The notes under the pieces are model-generated. The model was not told the origin of the DNA. It made no database searches and worked only from the letters and a program-made list of their open reading frames with translations. From assembly GCA_020002185.1 (NCBI GenBank), contig CM034535.1:64908757-64972756 (forward strand): a DNA stretch of 64,000 nt. Reading direction: 5' to 3'. This document shows, in pieces, positions 37,134 to 48,800 of the stretch. This DNA comes from Paraescarpia echinospica (lineage: Eukaryota > Annelida > Polychaeta > Sabellida > Siboglinidae). Numbering within the stretch: the stretch's first letter is position 1; every line of letters begins with the position of its first letter. The position numbers were made by a program, and so were the translations under genes.

Positions 37134-38606
37134 CACTAAAAGGCGGACCGTGAACGGGCGGACCAGGCGGACCACATTCACAAGGATGCGCGCGATCTTT
37201 GTTCGTTCTTTACAAGCGTTGTTGTTATTTGCGCGTGCGTTCGTAAATATTGAAGTGTCTTTAATTATTGTATTATTACACAATATTAACAATTCTAAAC
37301 ATAATACCTGAATGGTGTAACTTGCATTTAGAAAATCTTAACATAATAATAAATTAATAGTTTACTTACTATAAAAGAACACTCTGAATATCCCACGCAG
37401 AGTCAGTTTATTTAAATCGTTTGATGTAACCACTCGTCTAACGCTACATGTTTTCACGGGACACTATCAGTGTATCACCTGTTATTGAACACTGACCTTA
37501 TTAAAACAATTACAATAGACCCAAGTGAGGAATTCTGAGACTCCAGCAGTCTTTTGATTTTGCTTGATCTATTGTACAGGGCCAGGCATATTTGGTTTGA
37601 TTTCAGTTGGATTCCACTGCTAGCTCCATATGTGTTAGTGAGTGTGTGAGTACTTCACGTTATTTGAATGTTTCTGTTAACCGAGATCGTGGACAGCATC
37701 GCTGTGACTATAGCTGTCCCAGACACATTCACAACTTTGTTTTATAGGCCTAATTAATGCATTTATTAAATTCACACTCATTTTGTAATTATATAATAAA
37801 TACCAAATTTAAATTAGCTTAATCTAAATTATAACCTATTTTAATATAAATCTTAGCATGTAAATGACTGCATACTTTTTATGTATGAATATCTGTACAT
37901 GCTGTTTGTAACAGTTGAGAATGACATATGGAACAATTATTTGAATATATTTCAGAGTTAATTAGTTCATATACAGTAGCCCTATAATTGGCATATCGCA
38001 TTTGTTTTAACTGTTGTTTGAATGTAATATTTAGGGATTATTAAATTTATTTATGCAACTAGGACAACTCTACCTATAATAAGATTACTGAACACAAAAG
38101 TCAAATGAAAAATGTTATATAGAAATAAGAACACAATTAATAGTAACTCAGCTGTTTTATAGATGATAAAAGAATACAAGGACTAACAACAAAGGTGGGG
38201 AACAGGCCAAGTGCAATATTCTGATTCAATGTTTAAATATTTACCACATTTTGTGGACACAAATCTTGGTTGTGTGGAATTCATAAATTCATAGCAGCTG
38301 TTTATTATATTATTTGACATGTGGTTTGTAGTTAATTATACATATCATCAGAGCATTCGTTAAAATAAATACAAACAACAAATCCAAGAATTGTTATATT
38401 ATTAATTGCACTGTTCTGTTCATTTTGTACAATAATTAATGCTTTCTCATATTTCCATGCATATAGTATTATTGAAAGACATCTCAATGTTTACACACGA
38501 ACGCACAAGAGCGCACCCGAAGGAACAATGCACATAAACATGGAACGTAGAGATCGCGCGCATCCGTGTGAATGTGGTCCGCCCGTTCGCGGTCTGCCTT
38601 TTAGTG
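37134..38606. mobile_element. 1.47 kb DNA transposon with CACTA...TAGTG ends
   Basis: Long inverted ends: the left begins CACTAAAAGGCGGACCG, followed by ACGGGCGGACC, CCACATTCACAAGGATGCGC and GTGCGTTCGT; the right end mirrors these (CCGCCCGTTCGCGGTCTGCC, then TTTTAGTG). The termini match the CACTA/EnSpm pattern, but the 3-bp flanks (CAA and TCT) do not agree, so the target-site duplication is not confirmed. The AT-rich interior has no transposase frame; it is non-autonomous. Confidence 0.75.
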
Positions 38607-38639
38607 TCTGCCAGTTAAAAACAAACAGGGGTCACTCTT

Positions 38640-38940
38640 AGTTAGACTTTGTTTGTGGCAGTGTCGACAAGGCACTGCTTGAAAGCATCTAGAGAGGGAG
38701 ATTGAACTGATTGGGCGGTTAGGTTATTCCAGGGTATTATTGTTATAAAAAGGAATGTTGGAAAGACTGTGTTCGGGAATGTTGAAACATTAATTGGAAT
38801 GGACGCCCTCTGCACCCCTCAGCTAAGAGTTCTGTGGCGCAGTGGGTATGGGCTGGCTTTGTGTATAGGCTGGCAAGGATGTCGACGATAGTTCGGGATA
38901 AGTAAACAACGACCTCCTTTGCCGTATCCGTCACAAAGTT
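38640..38940 (-). pseudogene. LINE C-terminal remnant
   Basis: On the minus strand, broken by a frameshift, NVSTFPNTVFPTFLFI..IPWNNLTAQSVQSPSLDAF and KQCLVDTAT fit the extreme C-terminus of jockey/CR1-type ORF2 proteins. Separate from the larger element at 39041-42905. Confidence 0.6.
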
Positions 38941-39040
38941 GTTATTAACCCTATCACGACCACACCAACATTGTCATGATTGAATGCTGAGGCGATGGCC
39001 GAGGCATTGCCATGATTGGGCCTGGCCGATGCGTTGGCAA

Positions 39041-42000
39041 CTTCATACATACATACATACATACATACATCCTCTTCGGTCTTCAGGCAAATTTGCCTAT
39101 GTACCGCTCTTTAACCATTGTTGCTTTATAATCAAATTTGACTGGTTGGTGCATCCATAATATATCGAGTTGGTTCTTCAGTGCATTGACAGTTGGAGCT
39201 GTGACAAAGGCTTCGGGTAAGGTGTTCCATACATCAATTACTCTCTCACTAAAGAAGTGTCTCCTTAGTTCTCGTTTACTCCTGTTTTTATAAAACTTTA
39301 AAGAATGCCCCCGTGTTCCTTCATACAGGTCCAGGTTAAACATAGTGTGCGTGCAAGTAAATATGCCATTCAAGTATCTGAAAACATTAATAACGTCCCC
39401 TCATAATCTACGATATGTTAACGTTGGTAAGTTTAGGACCTTTAGTCTTGTTTCATAATCAGAATGTTTTAATTCTGGCACCATTCGTGTTGCTCTTCGT
39501 TGGACAGCCTCCACAGCATCAATATCGTACTGATACTGTGGAGACCAGACTGCTACGCCATACTCCAGAGATGGTCGGACAAGTCCCTTATAAAGATGCA
39601 GAAAGGTTATCTTGTCTAGATATTGATATGTACGACGAATTACACCCAGCAACTTGTTTGTGTTAGATACAGCCTTTTGGATATGTTGCGTGAATTTCAG
39701 CTGATCATCGACATGGATGCCCAGGTCTTTCTCGACATGGCTACACTCCAGAGGATTTGTACCTGCTACTGTAGTCAAGGTGTAGTTAAAATCTGGGTTC
39801 CCATGTCCAATTCTCATTACTTTGCATTTGTCTGGGAAAAAGTTTAACTGCCACTTTTCAGCCCATTCCTGTAATTTGTCTAGGTCTTTCTGCAGATCTA
39901 CGCAAACTTTTCTTGTTGAAATTTCTTGGTATATTTTTGTATCATCCGCAAAAATCTTCATGCCACATCCTACTACATTTGTTATATCATCAATATACAA
40001 TATAAAAAGAATGGGGCCAAGAACACTTCCCTGGGGTATCCCACTCAGAACATCTGACCAGGGGGATGATACACCATTGACTAAGACCCTTTTCTTGCGG
40101 CATGTGAGGAATGCTTCTATCCATTTCAGTAGTTTTCCTTTGATTCCATATCCATTTAACTTTGAAAGTAGTCTCTGATGCGGTACCGAGTCAAATGCCT
40201 TCTTGAAGTCCATGTATATAGCGTCTACACATTTTCCTTCATCTAATGTTCTTGTCCAGTCATCCAGCGTTGAAATTAGTTGTGTGATACATGATCTACC
40301 AGCAATGAAACCATGCTGCTGGTCTGCAATTAACTTGTTAGTTTCCATGTGTGTTATAATGGCATCCTTAATCAGCGATTCCATGACTTTACAAGCCACT
40401 GCAGTCAAGCTTACTGGCCTGTAGTTTGCTGCTAGATGCCTACAGCCTTTCTTGTAAATTGGTGACACATTCGCAGTTTTCCAAACTTTTGGTAATATGC
40501 CTGTATCCAAGGACTTCCTGAATTTGATGTATAATGGCACTCTCAGTTCCTTCGTGAGTTCCTTTAGTACACGGGGGTGTATACCATCAGGTCCTGGTGA
40601 TTTCCCAGTTTTGAGATCTCTCAGTTTTTTCTCAACATCTTCAATGGTGAAGTTGATATCATCTAGGGTATCGATTCCCTGGTGCTCCCTGGTGCTCCCT
40701 GGTACATTTGTTAAATCTTCCCTAGTGAAAACATCACTAAAGAATTTACTCAGAACCTCTGCCTTCTCTTTGTCTGTAGTTGTTAGTTCTTTAGTGTCTT
40801 CCTTTTGGAGATCACCAACTGTTGGTCTTGTTTTCATTTTTGACCGAGCATAGTTCCAGAAATGCTTTGGATTGCTTTTAATCTCATGTGCAATGGACTG
40901 CTCAAGTGTCTGGACTGCCTGTCGAGTAGCTCTTCTTGCTTGATTCCTAGCTTTCGTGTAATCTAGGTAGTCTTTCCATTCCTTTGTTCGTAGGTATTTC
41001 TTCCAAGCCCTGTGCTTTTTCCTCACTTTCTCCATTGTTTTCTTGTTCATCCATAATGGTTTATACTTTCCTGATTCCCTTGTTTTCTTCTTGTGGATAC
41101 ATTCATGATCTGCCTTTTCTAGTCTACTTGTAAGCATTTCCCAGCTTTCCTCTGGATCTAGTTTCTCAAATTTGGTTTCCCAGTTATCTCGTAACATTTC
41201 CCGTAATTGTTCATAATTTCCCTTCTCATACATGAACGTTTCGCTGCTTTGACCTGGAACTGGTGTATGACATTGGTAAGTAAATGTGATCAAACAGTGG
41301 TCACTCTTTCCGAGAGGATCCTTGACATTGTAGTGGTTTACCATGTCCTCTTCATTAGAAAAGACTAAGTCTAATAGATTGATGATCAACAACTGAATGA
41401 AGTAGAGAAATATACATACCTGGGTGCAAACGTCAGCAAGCAAGGAGGGGATGACGATATTAACAACAGAATATGAAAAGCAAGGACATCATTCATGAAA
41501 CTCAAATGTGTACACATTAAAAACTAAACTCAGATTATACAATACTCTGGTCAAATCAGTGTTACTGTATGGATGTGAAACATGGAAAGTAAACAAATGC
41601 GACAACAAAAAACTTGACATTTTCCATTTCAACTGTCTCAGAAGAATTTTAAAAATTAGATGGCCAGTAATAATTTCGAACAAAGACATTGAGAACATAA
41701 CAGCAGAAGAGAAGATCAGCACAGAAGTACAGAGAAGAAGGTGGAATTGGATCGGACATGTGCTGAGAAAGAAGGACCAAAACCACTGCCTGACAGCACT
41801 GACATGGACGCCGGAAGGAACAAGAAAAGTTGGTCGACCAAAAACAACGTGGAGAACCAGTGGAAAAAGAACGGAAGCAACAGGGCTGGGCAACTTGGAG
41901 CAAAGCCAGACACATAGCCATTGACAGGGCGAGGTGGCGGAGTCGCACAGCAGCCTTATTGGCCACAAGGCCCGAAGAGGATAGGTAAGGTAATAGATAT

Positions 42001-42905
42001 TGGACTTAATCTGTAGCGTGTCGGTTCCATGATGTGTTGTATAAGGATTGCATCTCTTGTGCTTTCTAAGAACTGTTTCTCTGTTCTGCATGCTCTCTCA
42101 TCAATATTTGCATCGTCCATCCAGTTGATATTTGGGTAATTGAAGTCTCCCATCATTAATATGTGGGACGCGTTCATGTCGTCTAACTTGCGTATAAGTT
42201 CGCATAGCTTCTCGTTGTTGGCATCACTGCTGTTGGGGCTGCGGTATACACATCCAACAAGTAGTTCATCTTTTTTGTCTTTCCCATCTAGTTTTACCTC
42301 CACCCAAACACACTCCTCAAAAGATATAGTATCATTTATGTTAAATTCTGTGGGTTTAAGTGAATTGTGCACATACAGGCACACCCCCTTCCACTCTTCT
42401 CTAGATTAGAAAACATTTCATATCCTTCAATGTGAAGGTCACATGGCTCAACATGTTATCTACAATTTTTTGGTTTTACCTCCGTTATTCCTATTATCAT
42501 TGGTTGCAAATGTGCCACTTGTGCTTTTAATTCAGGCAGCTTGTTCATTAGTGAATCTGCATTTGTGTATATACAATTTTTGTTCGCAATCGGTGCTGAT
42601 GGTGCAGATCGTGTGGAGCTTTGTTTAGCTCCTGTTTGCTGTGCTTTCTCATCCTCTCCAATTGGACGTGCAGAATGTGCTTTCAGTGTTTCTTTTTTTT
42701 GCATTTTCTTCACCACATGTTTAGTGTTTTCTTTCTGTTCTTGTCTTGTCTGATGGCTCTTCCTGCCTACGAAAAGGCTTCTTTCTGACTATTCTGCCAT
42801 CCCGTATCATCAGATCATCTTCTCCTTCCTGCTTCCGCTTTTCCAATTCTTTCTTCAGCTCTCTTCTCTCCTCTCTTTGCCGCTGGGTCATGTCACTTCA
42901 TTCGC
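39041..42905 (-). mobile_element. Jockey/CR1-like LINE, nearly complete but broken
   Basis: Non-LTR retrotransposon. From 5' to 3' on the minus strand: the end of ORF1 (about 42890-42726, REERRELKKELEKRKQEGED, ending in a stop); the apurinic-type endonuclease start (YTNADSLMNKLPELKAQV, about 42600), broken near 42400; endonuclease core with GCVYRSPNSSDANN and MMGDFNYPNINW; reverse transcriptase 41380-39404 with YRPVSLTAVACKVMESLI, YMDFKKAFDSVPHQRL, SGIPQGSVLGPILFILYIDD and the catalytic FADDTK; and the C-terminal domain to 39083. Defects: an in-frame TGA at about 39401, frame breaks in the endonuclease, and a second LINE inserted at 41380-41990. The 3' tail is (ATGT)n at 39041-39070 (sense strand). 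No longer autonomous. Confidence 0.88.
41380..41990 (+). mobile_element. Nested 5'-truncated LINE with 8-bp target-site duplication
   Basis: A 611-bp plus-strand insertion inside the minus-strand LINE, flanked by TAATAGAT at 41372-41379 and 41991-41998. It encodes only the C-terminus of another reverse transcriptase: EKYTYLGANVSKQGGDDD, LYNTLVKSVLLYGCETWKVN, FNCLRRILKIRWPVI, RRRWNWIGHVLRKKDQNH and GTRKVGRPKTTWR. It ends ATAGGTAAGG just before the duplication. The insertion is younger than the host element. Confidence 0.88.
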
Positions 42906-43090
42906 AAATCGTTATTTATTCCAGCAGCCCAATTCCATTGCCCCCACCCGAAGCCAATATACAAGGGCGATATGCTAACAGTGAATTGTCCAAATCCTAT
43001 TACACAGAAGAAGGTATTTGTAGCCGCGACTGCCGCGGTTCATTTCTGAATCGAGTGCATCGTTATACTGGGCCATGATGACCCAATTAT
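42906..43090. other. 5' edge of the LINE, boundary unresolved
   Basis: Short stretch upstream (minus sense) of the ORF1 remnant; exact 5' end of the element not seen. Confidence 0.35.
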
Positions 43091-43099
43091 CCTCTCGAC

Positions 43100-43440
43100 G
43101 TGGTGCGAAACGTCAGAAAACAAATACAAACAACGGGCAAGAGCAGAGGGAAACGATCATTCTATGGTAAGCGAACGTTAAAACTCCGCGGATCCTATCA
43201 ACAGGTGCGGCGTTTTTGCAAACTGTTTTTTCCTTTATTCTTACCGGACAAATTTTCCTCATGCGGTACAACTGACCGATTTTCCTCTGCCATGTTTCGT
43301 GTTGACCCGTTTTGGCTTGTTACCCACAATGCAAAGCGCGTACGTATTCATTATAACGAGGGGCGTGCAGTAGGTGACGTGAGCTGGGAGCTATCAAAAT
43401 CCAACTCTCCAAACAGCTCGTCCAGGATTAAGATGTGACG
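43100..43440 (+). promoter_or_regulatory. Candidate promoter region for the C12orf4-family gene
   Basis: CpG-richer block upstream of the plus-strand gene. It holds TTACCCACAATGCA near 43320, resembling the ZNF143/Staf core, and a good splice donor TATG|GTAAGC near 43165 that could end a short first exon. The first coding exon found (45666) has an acceptor directly upstream, so a 5' non-coding exon must exist; this is a plausible place for it. Confidence 0.35.
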
Positions 43441-43987
43441 ACGAAACCGGGGTATATGTCAACATATACATGCGACGCGTAACAGTATCATTGCGATAAT
43501 TACACACGATTTACAAAATTATGAGTTCTGTAAGTTGTGACTGTAATACGTTCGCTTGAGCGTTGTACATAAGTACCTGGCTGTACGAAACCTATAGCTA
43601 TACAAACAAAGGCATACACTGAGTATCGTGAACGCCACATTCGCCCTCTGTTGGATAATGTTGCGTAATTTCCTAAATAATACTTGTTAACCCAAGATTT
43701 CTATAGAACATGTGCCCCCCAGTCAGTTGATGTGCACAATCATTGGATGAAAATGAATGTACCTAAATTGATTCAGTGTCAGTAAAATTCATGTTCATCA
43801 AAACAAAACCTGTAATTAATAAATTTATAAATAAATAAAATACTTATATAGCACCCGATCAATTAGAATTGTTTTCAGGTGCTTTAATTACATACATGCA
43901 CACATATATAATAGTATTTTATATAAAAAGAAATGCTAACTAAGAAATAAATATGAAAAAATTATAACATTGCAGGATATAAGACTA
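43441..43987. other. No gene recognised
   Basis: AT-rich; if the candidate promoter is right, this is intron 1 of the C12orf4-family gene. Confidence 0.4.
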
Positions 43988-44343
43988 CAGTAAACCTCGC
44001 CTAAGTCGGATTCAATCAGACCGAGTGATTTAATCCAAGTTACGCGAAAATCTGACTTAACCGAAGATGATATATCCCAGCACTAACACCATAGACAGCC
44101 CTCTAAAAGCCCTTAGATACTTGAAAGATGACTCTATACTGCAGTAATATACATAATATGTTGATGTCCACAACCAACACAGAACATTACCCATTATTAG
44201 AACAATTCTGTGCTTCATTTTGGCACGAATCTCTAACGTTATAGAATGAATAATTATTATTGATTGTGTCAGTCATTATGCTCTATGTATGTCTTTGTTG
44301 CGACTGTCTCATGGGAATGATCCAACTTAGGCGAGGTTTACTG
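43988..44343. mobile_element. 356-bp pogo/Tigger-like MITE with TA target site
   Basis: The left end CAGTAAACCTCGCCTAAGTC and right end CTTAGGCGAGGTTTACTG form inverted ends of about 25 bp with one or two mismatches, flanked on both sides by TA (43986-43987 and 44344-44345). No coding capacity. The good match between the ends suggests a fairly young insertion. Confidence 0.88.
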
Positions 44344-45189
44344 TATATAAAAACGATAGTATGGTCTTCGGGTATGGTAGAGTTGGGAAACGGCATCCAA
44401 AACGAGTCCCTTAAACAAGATTTGTTATAAAGTTGACATTTTGTACTCTAATAATGTTTTTTCAATGTGTTCATCTTCTCCACTTATTTAGTCTGTGCTA
44501 AAATTTTGCATATTGCTGGATCTACGGGGGTTTCAGAACACCATCTGATTTTTGACTCGCTAAAAAAGGTGCGTCCAAAACGGGCCCGCTGCACATCCAC
44601 TTGTTTTATTTAGTTATCATCATACATTTCGCAAACACATCTTGCATACTCAGATCCAGAGCAGTCATGGTGTGGCCACACCGCATATTATTCACGTTTT
44701 ATCCTTTCTTTCTCGTTCTTACTGCCTGAAAACAGTTGGTGCATTATTGTTTCTGCATCCAGTTGTTTCGCTTGTTTTCAAAGCTTCGAGACATCGCAGT
44801 GGCATAGCAAACGATCTCTTCCTTCCCCATGTAGTTCCATTTGTGCTGGGTTGTGGTATCTTCTGCGTTGACTGATTTTTGTCAGATTATGTTCTCAAAT
44901 CAAAGTTGACATGTCTGAACTGAGCATTGTGATGCATGTCTTTGCTCTGTTACTTGACTTTTGCTTTGTTGATTGATCTCCTTTCAGTATAGGTGATACA
45001 CCCGCCATGGGGTTTATTATCAATATCATGGTTTGGTGATAAATGCAGCTTGACATTATACTTGCATATTACACTACTTAATAATATAATATGTATTCAT
45101 ACAGCTGATATTGACACTGTATAAAATATATTAGTAATTGTATTGTTTTGCTTAAGAACTTTATTATTATTATTGTGTAGCTGAGTAAT
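44344..45189. other. No gene recognised
   Basis: AT-rich, with a short plus frame at 44642-44875 that shows no recognisable motif. Confidence 0.45.
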
Positions 45190-45410
45190 ATGTAACACCC
45201 TTGCTCACCTTGATGGCCTTATCCCTATCAACAAGGGGTCAGCCTAGTCCTCCTCCACTCCATGCGATCTAGGGCCATATCCACTGTAACACCTACGTCC
45301 CTCATGTCCTCTTTGATTTGTTGTTTCCACGTCTTCCTTGGGCGTCCTCACCTTCTGACACCTAGTAGCGCTAAGCTCATCATACTGCGGATGACGTTGT
45401 TCTCATCTTC
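45190..45410 (-). pseudogene. LINE C-terminal remnant (GRPRKTW motif)
   Basis: The minus strand reads GRPRKTWKQQIKEDMRDVGV then ALDRMEWRRT, the extreme C-terminus of many ORF2 proteins. Only about 60 codons survive. Confidence 0.65.
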
Positions 45411-45469
45411 TCTGGGAAGCATTCAGCCATGCTGCAATTAATCCGCGAAGACTATTCGTACACAAATAA

Positions 45470-45630
45470 CCACCACTGTCTATAGCCAGGTATTCATTCA
45501 TACAGCTGAGTGAACTGAAGCAATGTAGAGTAAACGACTTGCCTAAGGTTCGACACCACCGCACAGGATTCAAACCCACATTCCCTCAGTCGAGAGTCCA
45601 GAGCTCTTACCGCTGAGCTACTGCACTCCA
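45470..45630 (-). mobile_element. tRNA-derived SINE
   Basis: On the minus strand the head (45630-45557) carries A box TAGCTCAGCGGTAAGAG and B box GGTTTGAATCC. The body continues with TTAGGCAAGTCGTTTACTC and CATTGCTTCAGTTCACTC, resembling a conserved core domain shared by animal SINE superfamilies. It ends only about 35 bases upstream of the first coding exon found of the C12orf4-family gene. Confidence 0.68.
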
Positions 45631-45665
45631 TAAGGGGCTAAAGGTGTTCTGTTGTTTTCCTACAG

Positions 45666-45836
45666 CCTCTGTCATGCCAGGCTTGATGGCAACTGAAGAT
45701 TTCCAATTTACATTCAAGACGCAGGGACTTAAATCGACCCTGTCCATTCCTTTGAGGTTGCCCCTCAACCAGTCAGTGGAAGAGTTCTCTGAATGTCTCA
45801 TCAAGGAACATAACCTACCCTGCTTCATTGAGAAAG
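45666..45836 (+). CDS. C12orf4-family exon 1 (first coding)
   Basis: Acceptor TTGTTTTCCTACAG, donor AAAG|GTAAAT. Coding from ATG 45674; includes [16 protein letters not shown] and HNLPCFIEK. The 8 bases before the ATG are 5' UTR if this start is right. Confidence 0.85.
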
Positions 45837-48800
45837 GTAAATATCGCTAGGGCTCTAAAAGTATTAAGTCTGATTGTTAGGATCATGTTGTGTAGCATAA
45901 ATTATGTCGATTAAAGCAACTTGACCATACAAATGTGTAAATATAACTGGACTGTTAAATCTGTTTAATTTGAAAGTTTTACCTCAGATATCATGTTTGA
46001 TGTTGCATGCTGAATTATAAGATATAAATAATTTGTTTTAATTGGGTTAATTAAAACACATTTGGGCAATCAAAGTTAGATTAAATACAGTTTATATTAG
46101 GTAACATGAATGTAAAATGATTTTATTATTAAAATGATCATTCTTAGTACTTTTAACGGACACCTCGGCATTCAAGAAATAGTCTCACTGCACAAGAGCG
46201 ATCTGCTCTTCAGAGGGACATTGAAACAAGTACAGCTGTAGATTTTGCTCCACAAACTGTCTACAAAAAAGCCTGGTAAGAGCATCGGGTGGAAAGTGAA
46301 GAATGCCAAATGGGTTCATAAATGCATGTATTTTAATAGTCTTGGATTATTTGTCAAGAAAATAAACCATTGAAAGATGAGATTATTAAAAGGTAGACAT
46401 TTCTGCCAAAATCACAAATTTATGTGACATGACCTAGTCCAGCTACTTTTGGATCATGTGCAGAATATACCTGTATGACTTAATGCTTGGTTCGTTGACG
46501 TGGGTCACAAGACGTCATCCCCATTTCAGATCTGAAGGAACAGTTGGGAAAGTATGTGGAGCAGGAAACAGGTCGACTACTGGACGAGACAGCTCAGCGC
46601 GCCTTGGACACGGTCAGGGATGGGGAGGTGGACATTGACCAGCTGGTGGACAAGTGGACAAATGCTTTCACACAGGTAAAAGGGACACATTTTTTATACT
46701 GTGCTCAACTTATTAACAACGTTTCTCTAATCTACCTGTTGTTTTCACACTTCTGACACAGATATGTACCACATCTAATAACTTAAGATTTGAAACTGTG
46801 ACATGCCGTAAGCAATATGTGGGTGTTTTCCATGATATGTTACCTACATGTACCATAAAGAAGCAGAAGAAATGTGCTCCAAATAAATGATTATGATTAC
46901 ATTTATCGTCTAATAGGTGATATTAACATAAGCAACACACAAGTGATGTTACATGTTTCATCACAAAGATGTTGTAATGTTATATTTATACACGAACATT
47001 CTCAAATACCTTCACTGATACACCTATAACAATGATTGCATATACTGGTTTGTTGTGTGTGCTTATTGGATTTTAAGAAAGTTCAAAAGCTTCAAAAAGT
47101 AAATTTTCTGCCTTCTGTATAGATGAGTTCCTTGCCTAAACTCAGGGTTGGCAAGTTTAGTTCTGCAAATTGATTGTCATTTCTGAATTGTTCTAGTATG
47201 CAAATTTTTGATTTATTCAACGTATAGTGTATGTGTTTCTCTTGCAGGAAGTTGCAGAATATGCGAAACCAGAGCCAGTAACAAATGAGCTAGTATTCTC
47301 TGAAGTCTATCATGCTCTCATTCACTCCCCTGCTCTGGAGACACTGCTCAACTTTGAGCACAGATACGCCCTGGCCATGAGACACATCACAGAAGAACGG
47401 GACAGAGATCTTGCTCGTCTAGAACAAAGGTACCTTCCTGCCAAGTTCCTGGAAACTAGTTTGAATGGTATTCATATTACAAAATAGGCCAAAATTATAA
47501 CAAATATACATAAAATTCTGAAAAAAGCAAACAATTCCAACTGCCTTTTGACAGTTTTGCAGTTGATGTTTTTAAATATGACAATTTTCTAAAATGCAAA
47601 CCAGACAAACATAGTTAAGTTGACATGAACAATGAAATCCAACATAGATGTATATAAAGAAACCTAATGTTGTGACACTGTATTTATGATTTCACGTATG
47701 TTTTGTAATTAATGTGTATACGCATGAACGAGCTAGTCCCAGATATAGCGCTATAGAAGTATTAGTAATAATAATAATAATGTCCTCACAGTGCTTACAC
47801 CTAGCAGTGAATAACAGAACTTATCACATATTTGTGATAGCAAATATAAAACGGCTTCAAGTGCCCCCTCGTATGATGGTTTCAGACAACAAGTAGAGAT
47901 GGAGGACGCCGTTCACAACCTTGGTGTGACTCACACGGACGAACAGATCAACCAACTGGCACAGAGACACTTTGATAACATGCAGGTTCGTTCCTGGGCT
48001 GACAACTGAGGGCGGCCATTTCACAAAGACAATGGGCTCATGAGAACATAATCAAACAGAATCCGTTGTTATATTTAAGAAGCTTTTTAAAATTTCAACA
48101 AGCTGCCAGAGTATCACTGAGGAAACAATTTCCGTGGCACACCAACAAGTGTCCTGGTGGCGCACCCTGGTGTTGAGAGTTGTCAGTACACAAGATCACT
48201 GTTAATGAGCGTAATCAATTATAAATAGCAAAATGGGGCTTATGAGGTTATAGGAATGTTTGTGAAGCAATTCCTTGGTTTCCCAGCTCAGTGCAGTCTA
48301 GATTAGCGTGATGACCATATGTATTGGGACGCCGTATGTTTTAGGACACCCTAAAAATCTAGAAGAAGAATTATTTTTTGTATGGTATGTTTTGGGACAC
48401 CTTAATAAATATAATGTATATATATATATATATATGTCAATTTACACACAGACACATGGGATATAGGGCCATTGAGACACTAAAAAATAGTTAGTAGCAG
48501 GGTAATAGACAATGACGTCAGTATTGGGACAGTGAAGCTAAGATTTATTTTTGTGCACCATACGTTTTGGGACAGCTGATAATTTAATTATTTTTAAGTG
48601 TCCCAATACATACGGTCATTATGGTTGTACCAGTTACTTGCAACAAGGTTGCACAGACATTTTTATACATTGTGACATTTCTTAATTTTTTATCGAGAGA
48701 AATTTCTCTGCCAGTAATTTCGTACAAAAATGCAGCTATCCAGTTCACTTTGTTATGCATTTTGTGATTACTTGTTTTTGATATTTTCCATGTTGTCAAC

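Noticed and set aside
35363..38900. A first DNA-binding domain of a two-DBD receptor
   Set aside because: I looked for a second zinc-finger pair (CEACKK-type) on the minus strand upstream of exon A and inside exons A and B and found none; a single-DBD receptor is the simpler reading.
41508..41924. Host gene frame of 138 codons
   Set aside because: It is the C-terminus of a LINE reverse transcriptase (LLYGCETW, GRPKTTW) within a nested insertion with target-site duplication.
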